Assembly: GCA_022225965.2 (NCBI GenBank)
Contig: JAKJXP020000049.1
Span: 62,001 to 126,000 of the forward strand
Length of the DNA stretch: 64,000 nucleotides
DNA from: Diatrype stigma
Lineage: Eukaryota; Ascomycota; Sordariomycetes; Xylariales; Diatrypaceae
Reading direction: 5' to 3'
Positions 45,638 through 56,370 of this stretch are shown one piece after another; positions within the stretch are counted from its first letter, which is position 1; each line of letters starts with the position of its first letter. Both the position numbers and the translations under genes were made by a program. The notes under the pieces were generated by a model, which was not told the DNA's origin, made no database searches, and saw nothing but the letters and a program-made list of their open reading frames with translations.

Positions 45638-46909
45638 GGTTTCAAGCTAAGGTTCACGATAGGTAGAAGGCTCAATTAAACGAGGATTGCTAGACGATAT
45701 ATACACAACAAAATAGCCAAGAAAATAACAATAATGAGTCGAGAACCAGGAACTAAGAATCAAGAATTAAGAATCAAGAAAGAGGTTGTCTTCCCTGCCG
45801 GGCTGTGCAACTCAGCGGTGTCAGCTCATTAGGTTGCTATCTGATTGGACAGTCCTCAACCAATACCTCTACCATACCTCCATCCCCGCACATTGCTCGG
45901 GCAAAAAGCCGGGGACCCCAGAAACCCCGGCATCACAATTCCACTTAGACGCTGTGGACCGGCCATGCATCACCTAAAACTAGCGTTTCTCGTCGGCATT
46001 TCTACCGAGTATTCGCGGATGACGGTTTGCGTTGTATGTTAATGTAAGTAGGCGAGAGGCGTTTCTCAATCACCTCACTTCAAACGTATCAAGTTCCCGG
46101 CTGTATTCGGCTTGGGGAGCAGATGCTCGGTAACTGTCGGTATTCAAACTCCAGTGCTCCTTATCTGGAAAGTCAAGGCCCTTGTCATTGGTGCGTCGTT
46201 GCCCCACCTTGAAACAGGCCGGTGGTGCTAAGTCATCAACCTATTTCACCCGTTCAACGTTCAACCTTGAGACCTCATGTGAAATGGAAATTTGCTACTC
46301 ACACGCACTTCGTACGCTTCCCGGCGAATGGCAGTTTGCCTCCTTTGCATCGGCTAGCGCTCAGAACCATATCACTCACAAGCAGAGGGCCCAGAGCTGC
46401 ATACGGCTAAAGTATCCAGGCTCGACTTAATCCCTTTACCTCTTTACATCTGCACAGTCCGATTTCACATTGTAGTTCGAAAGGCGGCATTGCACTTCGT
46501 AGGGACCGTTCGCTGTTAACAGCCTCGGCGTTAGTATCAAAACTTATGGGCACCCATCCCCTTAAGTGTAGATGCAGGGTAAGCAATAGTAGACAGACAT
46601 ATGGGAGAGATGGCCGAGGTCAAGTACAACAACATTTCAACCGGATGGAGTTTCCTCCCAAAATGGAGTACAGGAATAGTTATTACTAAAACATGTTGAA
46701 GGGAGGAAGCAAATGTTCTAGTTGAAAGTCTGATTGAGGGACGACTTGACACTTTAGCTATATACCTCCATGCTGATGGGTTCTCGGTCTTTCCCGATCT
46801 CCTCTTCTCCGCCCAACCTTCTCTATGGGTTCATGGGCATCTGACTCACTCATAGAAATCATCTATGTGACACCAGTTGCCTTTCATGCCGCTCCAGTTC
46901 CACGAAGAA
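45638..46909. other. intergenic, no gene seen
   Basis: The 5' side of the flavin dehydrogenase and 3' side of the BTB gene. An ATTGG (CCAAT box on the minus strand) near 45,843 lies about 205 bases upstream of the dehydrogenase ATG. No coding exon is recognised. Confidence 0.45.
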
Positions 46910-47698
46910 TCATGGTAGGCCCATATGTAATTTTGCACAGTATCCAGCGAGAAACTCTGCGATAGCGCGGTTCGCATCGCTATCAAGCATTCCAAACACT
47001 GAGTGTCGCTTCTCTTTTTCCACTGTGTGGTCCGTAATCATTTCCGAGAGTAGGGCAATGATGAGGCGGTACATTCCGCTATTGGCCCTGATATCGCCGC
47101 GCTTGAGGGCATCGGTGTAGAACTTTTGCAATGCGGCGCGTTTCTCTTTATTGGCGGGCGAAAATGGATGCGTCTCGAATAGTTGATATACCAGATGGTT
47201 TTGGAGCGCCGTTGCCCCAAGGTAATCGGCTAGTAACCAGGCGTTGAGGATAAAGTCGGGTGAAGGTTCATTACCTTCATCCCAATCCCAACCAGTGCGT
47301 AGCCTGGTGTCATAGACCCAGTTGATCAAGTATGCCACTGTCTCGTTGTTCGCGTGCTCTGCAAGGCAGAAATGAAGCGATGAAGCCTCTTTCATGCCGC
47401 TCTTGAGGGCGCGACGGAAGTACTCTGAGTAGCGCGTGAGAAGATGTGCATGTGCCGCGAACTTCTTCCCATCTGGTATCTCGATCGTGACTATGTCCGC
47501 ACCATCACTACCAAAGGTATTAGCATGCCATGGGTGAGTGTTGACCATACAGTGTGGAATCAAACAAAAGGCGGCTGTAGCTGCATTGGTTGATAGCGAT
47601 ACTTACCTGACTTTAGGGATAGACATCTTGTGAGGAAAGTTTTCTTTCCCGTCCTTCTCTTCCTCCTCGCTCCCGGGCGGGCTTGTCTCGGGGGCCAT
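46910..47698 (-). CDS. BTB/POZ domain protein
   Basis: Exons 47607-47698 and 46910-47507 (99-base intron, phase 2) give 229 residues. I chose the ATG at 47698; the frame is open for 31 more codons upstream but has no ATG there. After a Glu/Lys-rich N terminus, the segment SDGADIVTIEIPDGKKFAAH opens the BTB fold, with HAHLLTRYSEYFRRALKSGMKEA as the typical helix pair and VAYLINWVYDTRL after it. The C-terminal half (LNAWLLADYLGATALQNHLV) continues as a BACK-like helical stretch. Fungal BTB proteins of this size lack a second catalytic domain; they may act as CUL3 adaptors or self-associating scaffolds. Partners are not predictable. It lies next to an amino acid permease. Confidence 0.83.
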
Positions 47699-48660
47699 CG
47701 TGATGGGGGAAGTATTGATGAACTTGCTTTCTTCGGAAATCGCAAGAGTTATATGCTTCTTGGCTGCACTGGAAGTAGATTGTTCTGCCACAGCAAGGTG
47801 GAAATATCAGTCTAAGGAATGAAGAAAAAGCTAGAAGCAGGTCTGTTTATGTATATATATAAATGTATGGGTGCCTTGGGCATGCTTCCATTACTGTTTA
47901 CTTTGATTATTCCATTCCATCCTGTTGTGCCGCAACAGGGCCCCCACATGTATTACTCACTTTTGTGCATTCACTTTCGAAGAATCTTATCTATTGGTGT
48001 AATAAAAGGGCAGCTGTCAGGCACTTATATATCGAAGTATCAAATCTGATACTGTTTATACTGTTGGAAGAATCAACCTAGCCATGCAATTTGTTGACTT
48101 GCTTGATTGGCAAACATGGCGTTTGATAACTTAGTTTTACTAACTGGTGTCATAACCGAGTTTTTTGAGTAACAATAAGCTGGAATTATTATCTTGGATT
48201 GCTTATAGCTTTTCAGGTAAGGCTACAGAACGTTGTAACCTGAGTTGGCTGTGAACCAAAAGCAAGAACGTCGAGTTGGTATTCCATTTCATGGCGATAA
48301 CTTAAACGAGTCGGTCTGCTAGTTACGCTATGTATAGAATATATCCAACTTCCTGGCTCGCACTCAGGCACCCTTCGCAATGAGCCAACTAACGGTATCT
48401 ATGTACTAGACTTGTCTGTAGAATTAGACCAGTGCAGACAATACATATCCGAAGAAAGCCTAGATCTTAATGGCAGATAATGCATCCACTTAGTAGGGGA
48501 CAAGGTGGCAGGCTTCATCTGTATACAGACCCTCATCAGACCTAACGAAACACTGCCGAGTGGTATCATCGAAGGCTTTGTAGTGGACTCGGACCTCTGA
48601 CACATAACCTAAATCTAAACAATATAGAATCATACGCTACAATGTCGTTTCAGCAGTACA
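47699..48660. other. intergenic, no gene seen
   Basis: AT-leaning DNA between the BTB gene start and the permease stop. No coding exon or repeat is recognised. Confidence 0.45.
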
Positions 48661-50747
48661 CTAGAAGAAGACTCTACCGATACGCATAGAAATGCTACTC
48701 CAAGTCTTCTTCTCGCCCACCGGCTCCATCTCGTCATCCTCCAGCAAGCGGGCACTGGTCAACAGATCCATCTCGGAGAGCTTGATCCACGGTTTCCAGT
48801 CGCGGGTGTATACCTTCCAGAACACGTACAGGAGGATGGCGATGGGGGCAGCCAAGTAACTCATGAAGAAGTCCGTGGGATCCGGCGTGGAATCCGGCGT
48901 CGGCTGTATCCGAACGGTTAGTAACCCCTCCCCAGCTACGTGAAACACACACTACATGCTATAACAGCACAGGTCGAAGAAAAGAGAGAGAGAGAGAGGA
49001 ATCTGCCAGCTTACATAAAGCGCGTTGTAGAACGTAGCGAACAGGCAGAGCACGTTCAGCGCCAGGCCGACGGCGCTGCCCCAGATGCCGAACGGGGAGC
49101 GGTACGGGACGCGGGCGAGGTCGTAGCCGCGTCTCTGCCACGCGAGGCGGAAGCGGATGTGGGCGAGGCAACAGGAGCCCCAGACGAAGAAGGAGGACAG
49201 GCCGGACAGGGCCAGGAGCCAGTCGAAGGCGGTCTGCCCCCGCTCTCCCGCGGCGCCGATGTAGCCCAGCAGACCGAAGGCCAGCTGGACGGCGACGCAC
49301 CAGAGCGGGCGGCCCCGCGCGTCGACGTAGGCCAGGAACCGGGGCGCCATGCCCCGCTCCGCCATGGCCTGCATGGTGCGGGTCGAGCCGAACGTGCACG
49401 AGTTGGCGACGCTGACGACCGAGATGGTGATGACGGCGTTGAAGACCGAAGGGAGAGCGCGGACGCCGGCATCCTGGATGGCCAGGACGAAGGGCGAGGC
49501 GCGGGAGTTGGCGCCGGTGGCGCCCTCGAGGCGGGGGTCGGTGGACGGGAGGATCAGGCCGAGGATGAAGAGGTTGAGGAGGTAGAAGACGGCGATGCGG
49601 AAGAAGACCTGCTTGGTGGCGAGCGGGATGGCCCTGCGCGGGTCCCGCGACTCGGCCGCGGCCAGGCCCACCAGCTCCGTGCCGCCGAAGGAGAAGGCGG
49701 CGAGCACGAAGACGCCGGCGAACCCGTTGAAGCCGTGCTGGAACGCCCCCGGGTCCCGCCAGTACGTCGCCCCCAGGTAGCCCTTGTCGCCGACGCCCCC
49801 GACGTTCACCACGATCCCGAAGATGATGAAGCCGATGCAGGCCGCTACCTTGACCATGCTCAGGATAAACTCCACTGCGACAGCAAGGCATTGGTCAGTA
49901 TCCATCGCTTACACACATATATACTCGACCCCCTGTCTCCCCCCCTCACTACTTTGACCGGCTGGGATGGGTGTCTGCCTGCTCGCTTACCTTCGCCGTA
50001 GCCTCGGACGCCGAAGATCTGGATGATTGCTAGAACGACCAGGAAGACGGTGACCCACACCGCGCTGTTGATATCGGATCTCCAGTAGTCGATGGTGATA
50101 CTAGCAGCGAGAAGTTCAAAAGGCAGTACGGTGAGCCACCCGAGGGCGTATTCCCAACCCATCGCGAAACCCCTGCAGAAGGCGGGTTAACAACACATAG
50201 TCTGGCCGCGATACTGGAGGGAGTTCTGAGTAGCTCCTAGTTAAATAGGGAGTCCGATGATACCTACCATGAAGGGTCCACGAATCGAACGACGTAGGTG
50301 TAGAAGGCGCCGTTGACGGGATATACGACAGCCAGCTCGGCGAGGGCTTGCATCGTGAACAGAAGCATGACGCCGACTATCGCGTACCCGATGATCTAAG
50401 ATAGAACGCCGTTAACGTCGGCAGGTCCAACAAACAAAAGCCGCTCCTTTCTATGTGGTTTACCAGAGCAGCAGGACCGCCCTTGTACAGGGCACCTCCA
50501 GATCCGATGAAGAGACCAGCGCCAATAGCACCACCTGGTATGGTGCTCAGTATTAGTAACTTATGATGATACCCCCGTAGGTAGTGGGATGCGTACCGAT
50601 AGCGATCATCTGCATGTGACGACTCCTCAAGTCCGCGTGTAGCTTGCCGCCCTCGGCTACCGCGCCGGCCTCTTCACCGGGACCCTCGGAAGGGTCAAGG
50701 TGAGGGTCGACGGCGGTCTTCGCTTCGTGCTTCTCGAGGTCGGGCAT
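48661..50747 (-). CDS. amino acid permease, APC superfamily (fungal YAT type)
   Basis: Six exons (50597-50747, 50464-50534, 50268-50395, 49991-50172, 49015-49874, 48661-48903) close in frame to 544 residues. After a hydrophilic N terminus, the first span reads IGGAIGAGLFIGSGGAL across intron 1, the substrate-binding motif of APC permeases. ALAELAVVYPVNGAFYTYVVRFVDPSWGFAMGWEYALGW is assembled across intron 3 and is highly conserved in the yeast amino acid transporter group. Later spans include FVLAAFSFGGTELVGLAAAES and NAVITISVVSVANSC. The C-terminal tail is cytosolic. It should be a plasma-membrane proton symporter for amino acids; specificity is unknown. The large GC-rich fifth exon gives long spurious frames on the opposite strand. 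Intron 5 carries a short GA run. Confidence 0.92.
48984..48999. repeat. GA dinucleotide tract in permease intron 5
   Basis: A run of AG/GA dinucleotides sits inside the intron just 3' of the fifth exon. On the transcript strand it is a CT run, i.e. a pyrimidine tract. Confidence 0.7.
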
Positions 50748-52244
50748 CTTGAAGATCCTCCTCGCTTGTCGTGTTGGAGTATAGCGAGATATGAGGACTA
50801 ACTACGATCGATCGCCGGCACCTCGTGACTAGAAAGATAAAATGGGAGGGGGGATCTCAGATCACGATTTCTTGGGAAGGAACAAAAAGGGTTGTCCCAG
50901 GGTCTAGGCCATGTAGTATTGCAGAGAATATAGTAAGGGGAGGCTGTTGCATTACTCGCTAGCAATGTATATCACTCGCTGGGTGTCGTTACACTGTAGA
51001 TACTCTTTTTATATAAGAGGGTTACACCTTTGCAACGCATGGGAACCATCAGGCTATCTGATAAGCGCCTACATGGTAGCTTCCATCCAGAGGCATCATG
51101 CCAGAGCTGGTTAAGCAGCATCACTGTGCCTCATTTCTTGTTATCAGCGTGGTCGAGTGATGAACGGGAGGGCTGAACGAGGTCGAAACTACGAACGATT
51201 CCCTTCAAGGTCTTGTCGCCGGCTGCGATCTAACGGCGTCCTAAGGCTAAGTGCAGGATGATATGATAAGCCTAAGTAAGTAGCACCGATGGATTACTTA
51301 CTGCCTAGTTGTCCTGTTCTGCTGGTGGCATTATTCTAGTTTCCCCTCGTTGCAATGGCCTTTCCAGATCCGACAAAGCGGGATTGGAGATACCAGAACG
51401 TAGGCCGATAGTAAGATACATCAGCGTATACTGACTCGTGAGTCCCGTCCTATCGGTCCTGCTAGTCGGATTGGAGCGACGGGTATGGCTCCCCTATCTC
51501 CCTAACAGATTAAGGCCATTCGATGTTATAAGATATAAGATATGTAGGTAGCTACCTATCTATAAGCTCCCTTTGCCCCCTCCCTTTATATGCAAGCGTG
51601 CATCTGCACCGCCGAGAGTTTATTTATCGGCTTAGATCTGCAATCGGCCGCACCGACCGATGATAGTGATGAGGAAGACAAGGGTAACTACATGGGGTAG
51701 AAACTCGATAAGGACGGGGAACGTGATTGGAAAACGCTCAACCTCGGCTCTATTGACTATGCTCAACATGGACCTATGCATGTATGTAGGCAGATAACTA
51801 TCCCAGAGCCTTGCTTGTGTATTTTCTTGGCTTGAGTTGCAGAATCATCGGTAGCTGCGCACTCGAGTCTTCAGTGGCTGGTAGTAGGGTTTGAAGCTCA
51901 AAGGAGTTTCGAAGGTATAACAAAAGGGGCTTGGTGAAGTACGTAAAAATAGTAAATTGCTAGGTTCCAATGCTGTTCACCGGGCCTTCATCATCAGTAG
52001 ACGTGAATCATTCTTTATCAAGTGCCTTCTCCGTTACCATTTCCATTTCCATTCTGGGGGCAGGCAAGTTTCCATGCCCAAGGAATCGGGGTTTACGATA
52101 CTATCATGCACGTTTCGGCGGAGAAGCAACATGATGTTCCCTTCTAATTAGGAGTTTTATCCTAGGACCACGAAGAATACGCCGCCTTCTACTCGTGTCG
52201 CACCAAAAGCTTGAAGTGCATTCCGCTTGCAACAAACAATCACC
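50748..52244. other. intergenic, no gene seen
   Basis: About 1.5 kb between the permease start and the cullin stop. TAGGTAGCTACCTA occurs at about 51,543-51,557. Small frames (for example 51,957-52,151) have no motif. Confidence 0.45.
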
Positions 52245-54934
52245 TTATGCCAAATATGTGTAGGAGCTGCCCTCTCGTTCGAGGTACTCCTTCTCAATTA
52301 GCCTGATTAAAGTTAGCATACGTTACAGTGCAAAGGCACGGCGGATCATACTTCTCGATGTTATGCTTGATCTCTGAGGTGTCGACCGCACCGCGACTCT
52401 TCGTTTGGTTGATGACCTCGGCGACGAGGTTGGCATGGGTCATTAGCTTGCGGCTCTTCATGATCCTCACAATAGCCGCTTGAGTTTCGAACTGCCGGTC
52501 CTGGGCGACCCGCTTGTGCGTCTCCTGGTTCTCCTCCTTGGTTTCCTTCAGCTGGATCTGGTTGATCTTGACACGGTACTTGGGGTCTGCAAATGCCTTA
52601 TTGACGGTGAAAGTGTCGGTTGGGCTGACATCTTTACCCTTGGGGTGTTTTGTCAACACACGAAATTTCGCGCAGGCTAGAGACTGTAGTGTGCGGTCTA
52701 GGTCTGGCCCGCTCAACGCAGAACGTTCCGCAATTTGCTGATATGATAGAAAGGCATCCGGTTGTCCTTCGATTTGATTGAACAATGTCAACACAACAGC
52801 CTGATAGGCGCTCACGAGAAGCTCTTTGGGTCCTTTGTTAAACCGCGCCTTGACGACGCAATGAGCGAGCGAATGCGCCCATGTAAGCCGGCGTCCCGTA
52901 TGCTTGTTGACGTAGTATTTGTCAAACTGTTCGATCTGCGTGGCGACCTCGTCTGGCAGGATAAGTTGGGAATCAGGATACGTTGGCCATGCTGCCACTG
53001 ACAAGACCGTGACGTTGAGGTCAATGTTACTCTTCCCATGCCCATTACCCTCGCGCCATGACTTGTACGAGTCCATTTCCTCACGAGCTAGAGCTTGGTC
53101 CTTGAACATCTGCTCTAGATTGTGCGTGAGGGTAGAACCGCATTCGCTCTTCAATTTCGTGAGCATGCTCCTCTCTGCATCGGCGCTGGCACTGCGACCC
53201 ATAAGGAGACGCCGAGCTAGATCTTGCTTATAGAAAGCCTCGAACACATCTTTACCTTCGATGAACCTGAATAGCTCTAGAGCCTGGTCTAGCTGGCGGT
53301 CCAGCTCTGCATCTTCGTCGCCTGTGCTCGCTTGACCGCTCCTTTCGGCATCTGCCCGGTCTTTGGTATCGGAAAGCAGTGACTTCGGCAGCGTCTTTAG
53401 GCCACCTCTAAGAAGCAAATCCATGTATTTAGCAATCATCTCGCCAACTTTAGAAGTCTCGGTATTCCAAGATGACAAGATCTTCTTATCATTGATGAAG
53501 AAGGCGAACGAGTCTCGAAGACCTTTAGTGAAGTCGTCATCTTTGCCGAAGGCATCCCGTACCATAAGGTCCAAAGCTTTTCGAAACTCTAGCAGACGCA
53601 CTACCATTTCATCCCCTCTGGATGTATCATTGACAATCGCAGCACCGGCTTCTTTAGTATAATCCTCCCAGGGCCCCTTTAATCGCTTTTGTATGCCGGA
53701 CAGCTTCAAAAGATCGTACAATGCTTTGACGGTGTCTACGGCGTGCTCATCAAGAAGCTTGCCAACGCTGCCGCTATCGAGAAGCTTGTCTGAGTAGTTC
53801 TCGATCAATATCGTATGTGCATCTTCCATAAGCTGTCGTTTCGTTGTGCTGTCAAAGTTGTACGCGTTGCACCTGTAATCTTCGCGTGCCAGCAAACTCT
53901 CGCAAGCAGAGATGTACTCTTTCAAGGGCGCGGTATTCCGTTCCTCGGCAAATTCTTGGAAGTATTCTCTAGAAGCTCTCAAGAAGCGCGGTTCGAACGA
54001 CTTCCCGTAGATGTTCAAAATGTGCAACATTGAAATGCTGTCGCGGAGCAAAGCGGCATCAAACCTGCTGTCACCTCTACGGTCGTATTCTACCAGGTCA
54101 CACATGCCTGCAAGCACCATGGTTCCGGGAGTGGAGGCTGTTGCTTGGGAGGAGACGAATACCACCCTCTTAAACAAAGTGATCCCCATATCGTTGATCT
54201 GCTGTAGTTCTTTGGAATTTAGGAGGAAAGACCGGTCGAGGAAGCTGAATATTGATCGAATGGTTGTCTAACCCAAAGATTGTTAGCAATAATCATTCCC
54301 CTCTAGCTGGACTAGTCGAACTTGAACGACAACGTACAGACTGGGCTTCCCAGATGACCCAATGCTTATGGACACTCTTCAACATGTCGACGTTGGAGGG
54401 ACCACTCTCGAGCTTGATAGATTTCAGAAGGTCGTTGCTCAGGTAAGCCTCGCAACGTCGCCGTAGGCGATTATAAAGTTCCTCCGACTTTCCATGGCGA
54501 CAAGTATCCTCGACCCCTCTGTAAAGCCTTTCGAGTGGCTGCTTTGGCTGCCTTCGGGCAAATATAGCCTGGAGGGCATCGTCCAGCTCCTCCAAGGTCT
54601 TAGCATAGTAATGTTCGAGGTTGGCACGCGACGGGGTACGCAGGTTCTTGATGACAATCTTTTTCGGGCCATTCTGTGACTGGAAAGCGGAACGAGGTTT
54701 CGTCAGGTCGACAACTTCGGGCCGCTTTCCCAGCGCTTTGCTCATCCTCGCAGCTCCCGAATCTCCGGTGGTAAAGGTGGCCTTTGCACGCTTCGATTCG
54801 GGACCGACTGGCTGGCTTTCGGATTGTCGCCTATGGAAGATGTCGGGAACACCGGCTGACTTGCGTTTCGAAGAGTTCTCAGAAGAGTAGGGGGGCGGTT
54901 CGTGGACTGGCGGACCTGCTGATGATGGATGCAT
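52245..54934 (-). CDS. cullin, CUL4-type scaffold of an E3 ubiquitin ligase
   Basis: Exons 54338-54934, 52352-54267 and 52245-52302 give 856 residues. The first 90 residues are basic, Pro/Ser-rich and disordered. Cullin repeats follow, with TTIRSIFSFLDRSFLL just after intron 1. The cullin-homology domain (about 430-680) includes FYKQDLARRLLMGRSAS and a YKSWREGNGHGKSNIDLNVTVLS-type stretch. The C-terminal winged helix has AAIVRIMKSRKLMTH, where K803 is the expected neddylation lysine, and ends in EKEYLEREGSSYTYLA, restored only by splicing the short third exon. The ATRQTLxM-like layout and long N terminus favour CUL4 over CUL1 or CUL3. It scaffolds RING protein Rbx1 and DDB1-type adaptors in DNA repair and chromatin control. 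Confidence 0.9.
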
Positions 54935-55697
54935 GCGACCTTGTCGAGGTCTCTGCAACTGGAAGTCACACAGACCTCAGAGGGGCTTCGAGAAGGATTG
55001 AGAATGTGTACAAGCTGACGAGGTCTGAATCTGCCGTTCTTAGGCAGTAATCGTCGTTGGTTGAAGCTCAGTGCATATCCAGTCTAGAACTATCGCGGGA
55101 TGTGGGAGGTAGGAGATACAAGTTGTAGTTAACTAGATGATAAGGCGGTTGTGTAGATGAGATCATGGGCGGACGGCAACGAGGGTGGAGCCAAGTTTAG
55201 AGGTTACCTAAGGTAGCTAACCTAAGCACCTACGCTGTAGAAAGCTAGTTAGGTACCTATCATAGCGGATACAGTGGCCAGTCACCCCGCGTCTCACGCG
55301 CCAGGATGGAGATGGAGGGGCTTAATTCCGGACCGCCTTCAACGTTGACCCCAGGCCCGGAGGCCCAGAGACCCCGATATTGCCATAAGACTTGATTACG
55401 CTCCTCGCATACTTATCTCAAGGTATTCCGTAGGTAAGTAATGTAGCTATGCACTTCAAGGGATGATGAGCGCGAACCCAGCTCGGCGACCACATGTTCG
55501 GACACTACAAGCCAGACAGCTTCGCCGAATACATTAACTGGAGGCCGACAGGGCGGTACGTATATAAATCGGAGGGGGTTTCTTCCTCCATGAATCTTTC
55601 GACTGCCTGGCCATTGTTGAAAGCTATCATTCCTTATATAACTACCTCTTATACACCTAATCCCGATAACCGACGAACACATTCAGCTAAACCTAAG
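54935..55697. other. divergent promoter region, cullin and small cysteine-rich gene
   Basis: Separates the divergent starts of the cullin (-) and the small cysteine-rich gene (+). TACCTA/TAGGTA words are at about 55,205-55,260. A methionine at 55,494 is in frame with the downstream small gene, but a TATA box lies between them. Confidence 0.45.
55561..55568 (+). promoter_or_regulatory. TATA box of the small cysteine-rich gene
   Basis: TATATAAA lies about 137 bases upstream of the ATG at 55698. This spacing supports that ATG over the in-frame one at 55494. Confidence 0.55.
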
Positions 55698-56031
55698 ATG
55701 TGTTACGGCGCAACCTGTCCCACCTGCTGTAAGTCCTAAGTCCAAACCCCAAACCCCTACAAACCGAGTGGGAGAAAAGGGTCCACCCAGCTGAAAGTAT
55801 CCCGTAGCTAGGAAGTCGTGGCGCGGATGCGGCAATCATATACCCTCGGCACTTTCCGGGGTCCCAGACGATCAATGGTGCACTTGCTCCCCGCCGGTCA
55901 CGGTGAATGGCAAGGCTTACCCCCCGGCTGCCAAAGTCGAGATACCCGGTCTGTCCTGGCTCAGCAACCTCCTCGGTGGGAAAGGGGGTGGTGACAGCCC
56001 GAAGGGGCCGAAGGGAAAAGACGAGCTATGA
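55698..56031 (+). CDS. small cysteine-rich fungal protein with C-terminal KDEL
   Basis: Exons 55698-55728 and 55808-56031 (79-base phase-1 intron, GTAAGT donor, CCCGTAG acceptor) give 84 residues. The N-terminal half has C2, C7, C10, C18 and C35/C37 in MCYGATCPTC, RGCGNHIPS and DDQWCTC. This is the pattern of a small conserved fungal family of unknown function (about 60-90 residues, CxxxxCxxC...CGxH...WCxC) that probably binds zinc. The second half is Gly/Pro/Lys-rich and ends exactly in KDEL. KDEL returns proteins to the endoplasmic reticulum, but there is no signal peptide on this model, so the tail may be coincidental. The GAAG before the TCG codon offers other acceptors, but only the chosen one keeps the frame. 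Confidence 0.72.
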
Positions 56032-56370
56032 GATCAGCGGAAATGATGGAGTGAGGGTGCAAGTCATGTAATAATAATAATTTCATTACTCAATTGGTTC
56101 ATCGATGTGACAAAGGAGGCCGAGGTCTAGTTAGTCATAATCCTCGACTATAGCAACCCTAAAGGGCCTGAAGGGCCTAAACCGGTATCTGCCCCTCATA
56201 AGTTCATCCCTATCGGCCCCACCATGATAAGTGTATACTCTGACTGTATCCCCTATTACATCGTATAGTACGAAGTATCCCTACGATTATTGATAAAACA
56301 CACCTCGTCCTCCGGTTTCATCGAACAAGCCGCCACCCAAGTCTGATCGGTTCCGGGGAGGTCGCCCAAT
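56032..56370. other. short spacer between co-directional genes
   Basis: 338 bases between the small cysteine-rich gene and the P450; it must hold the 3' end of one and the promoter of the other. No further gene is seen. Confidence 0.5.

Noticed and set aside
48940..50001. Long plus-strand open frame (353 codons) opposite the permease
   Set aside because: It lies antisense to a GC-rich exon of a clear APC permease, has arginine/glycine/alanine-biased composition and no motif; it is a shadow frame.
55494..55697. Upstream in-frame ATG that would add 68 residues to the small cysteine-rich protein
   Set aside because: A TATATAAA box at 55561-55568 lies inside the extension, the family normally starts at the MCxGATC methionine, and the extension has no signal peptide.
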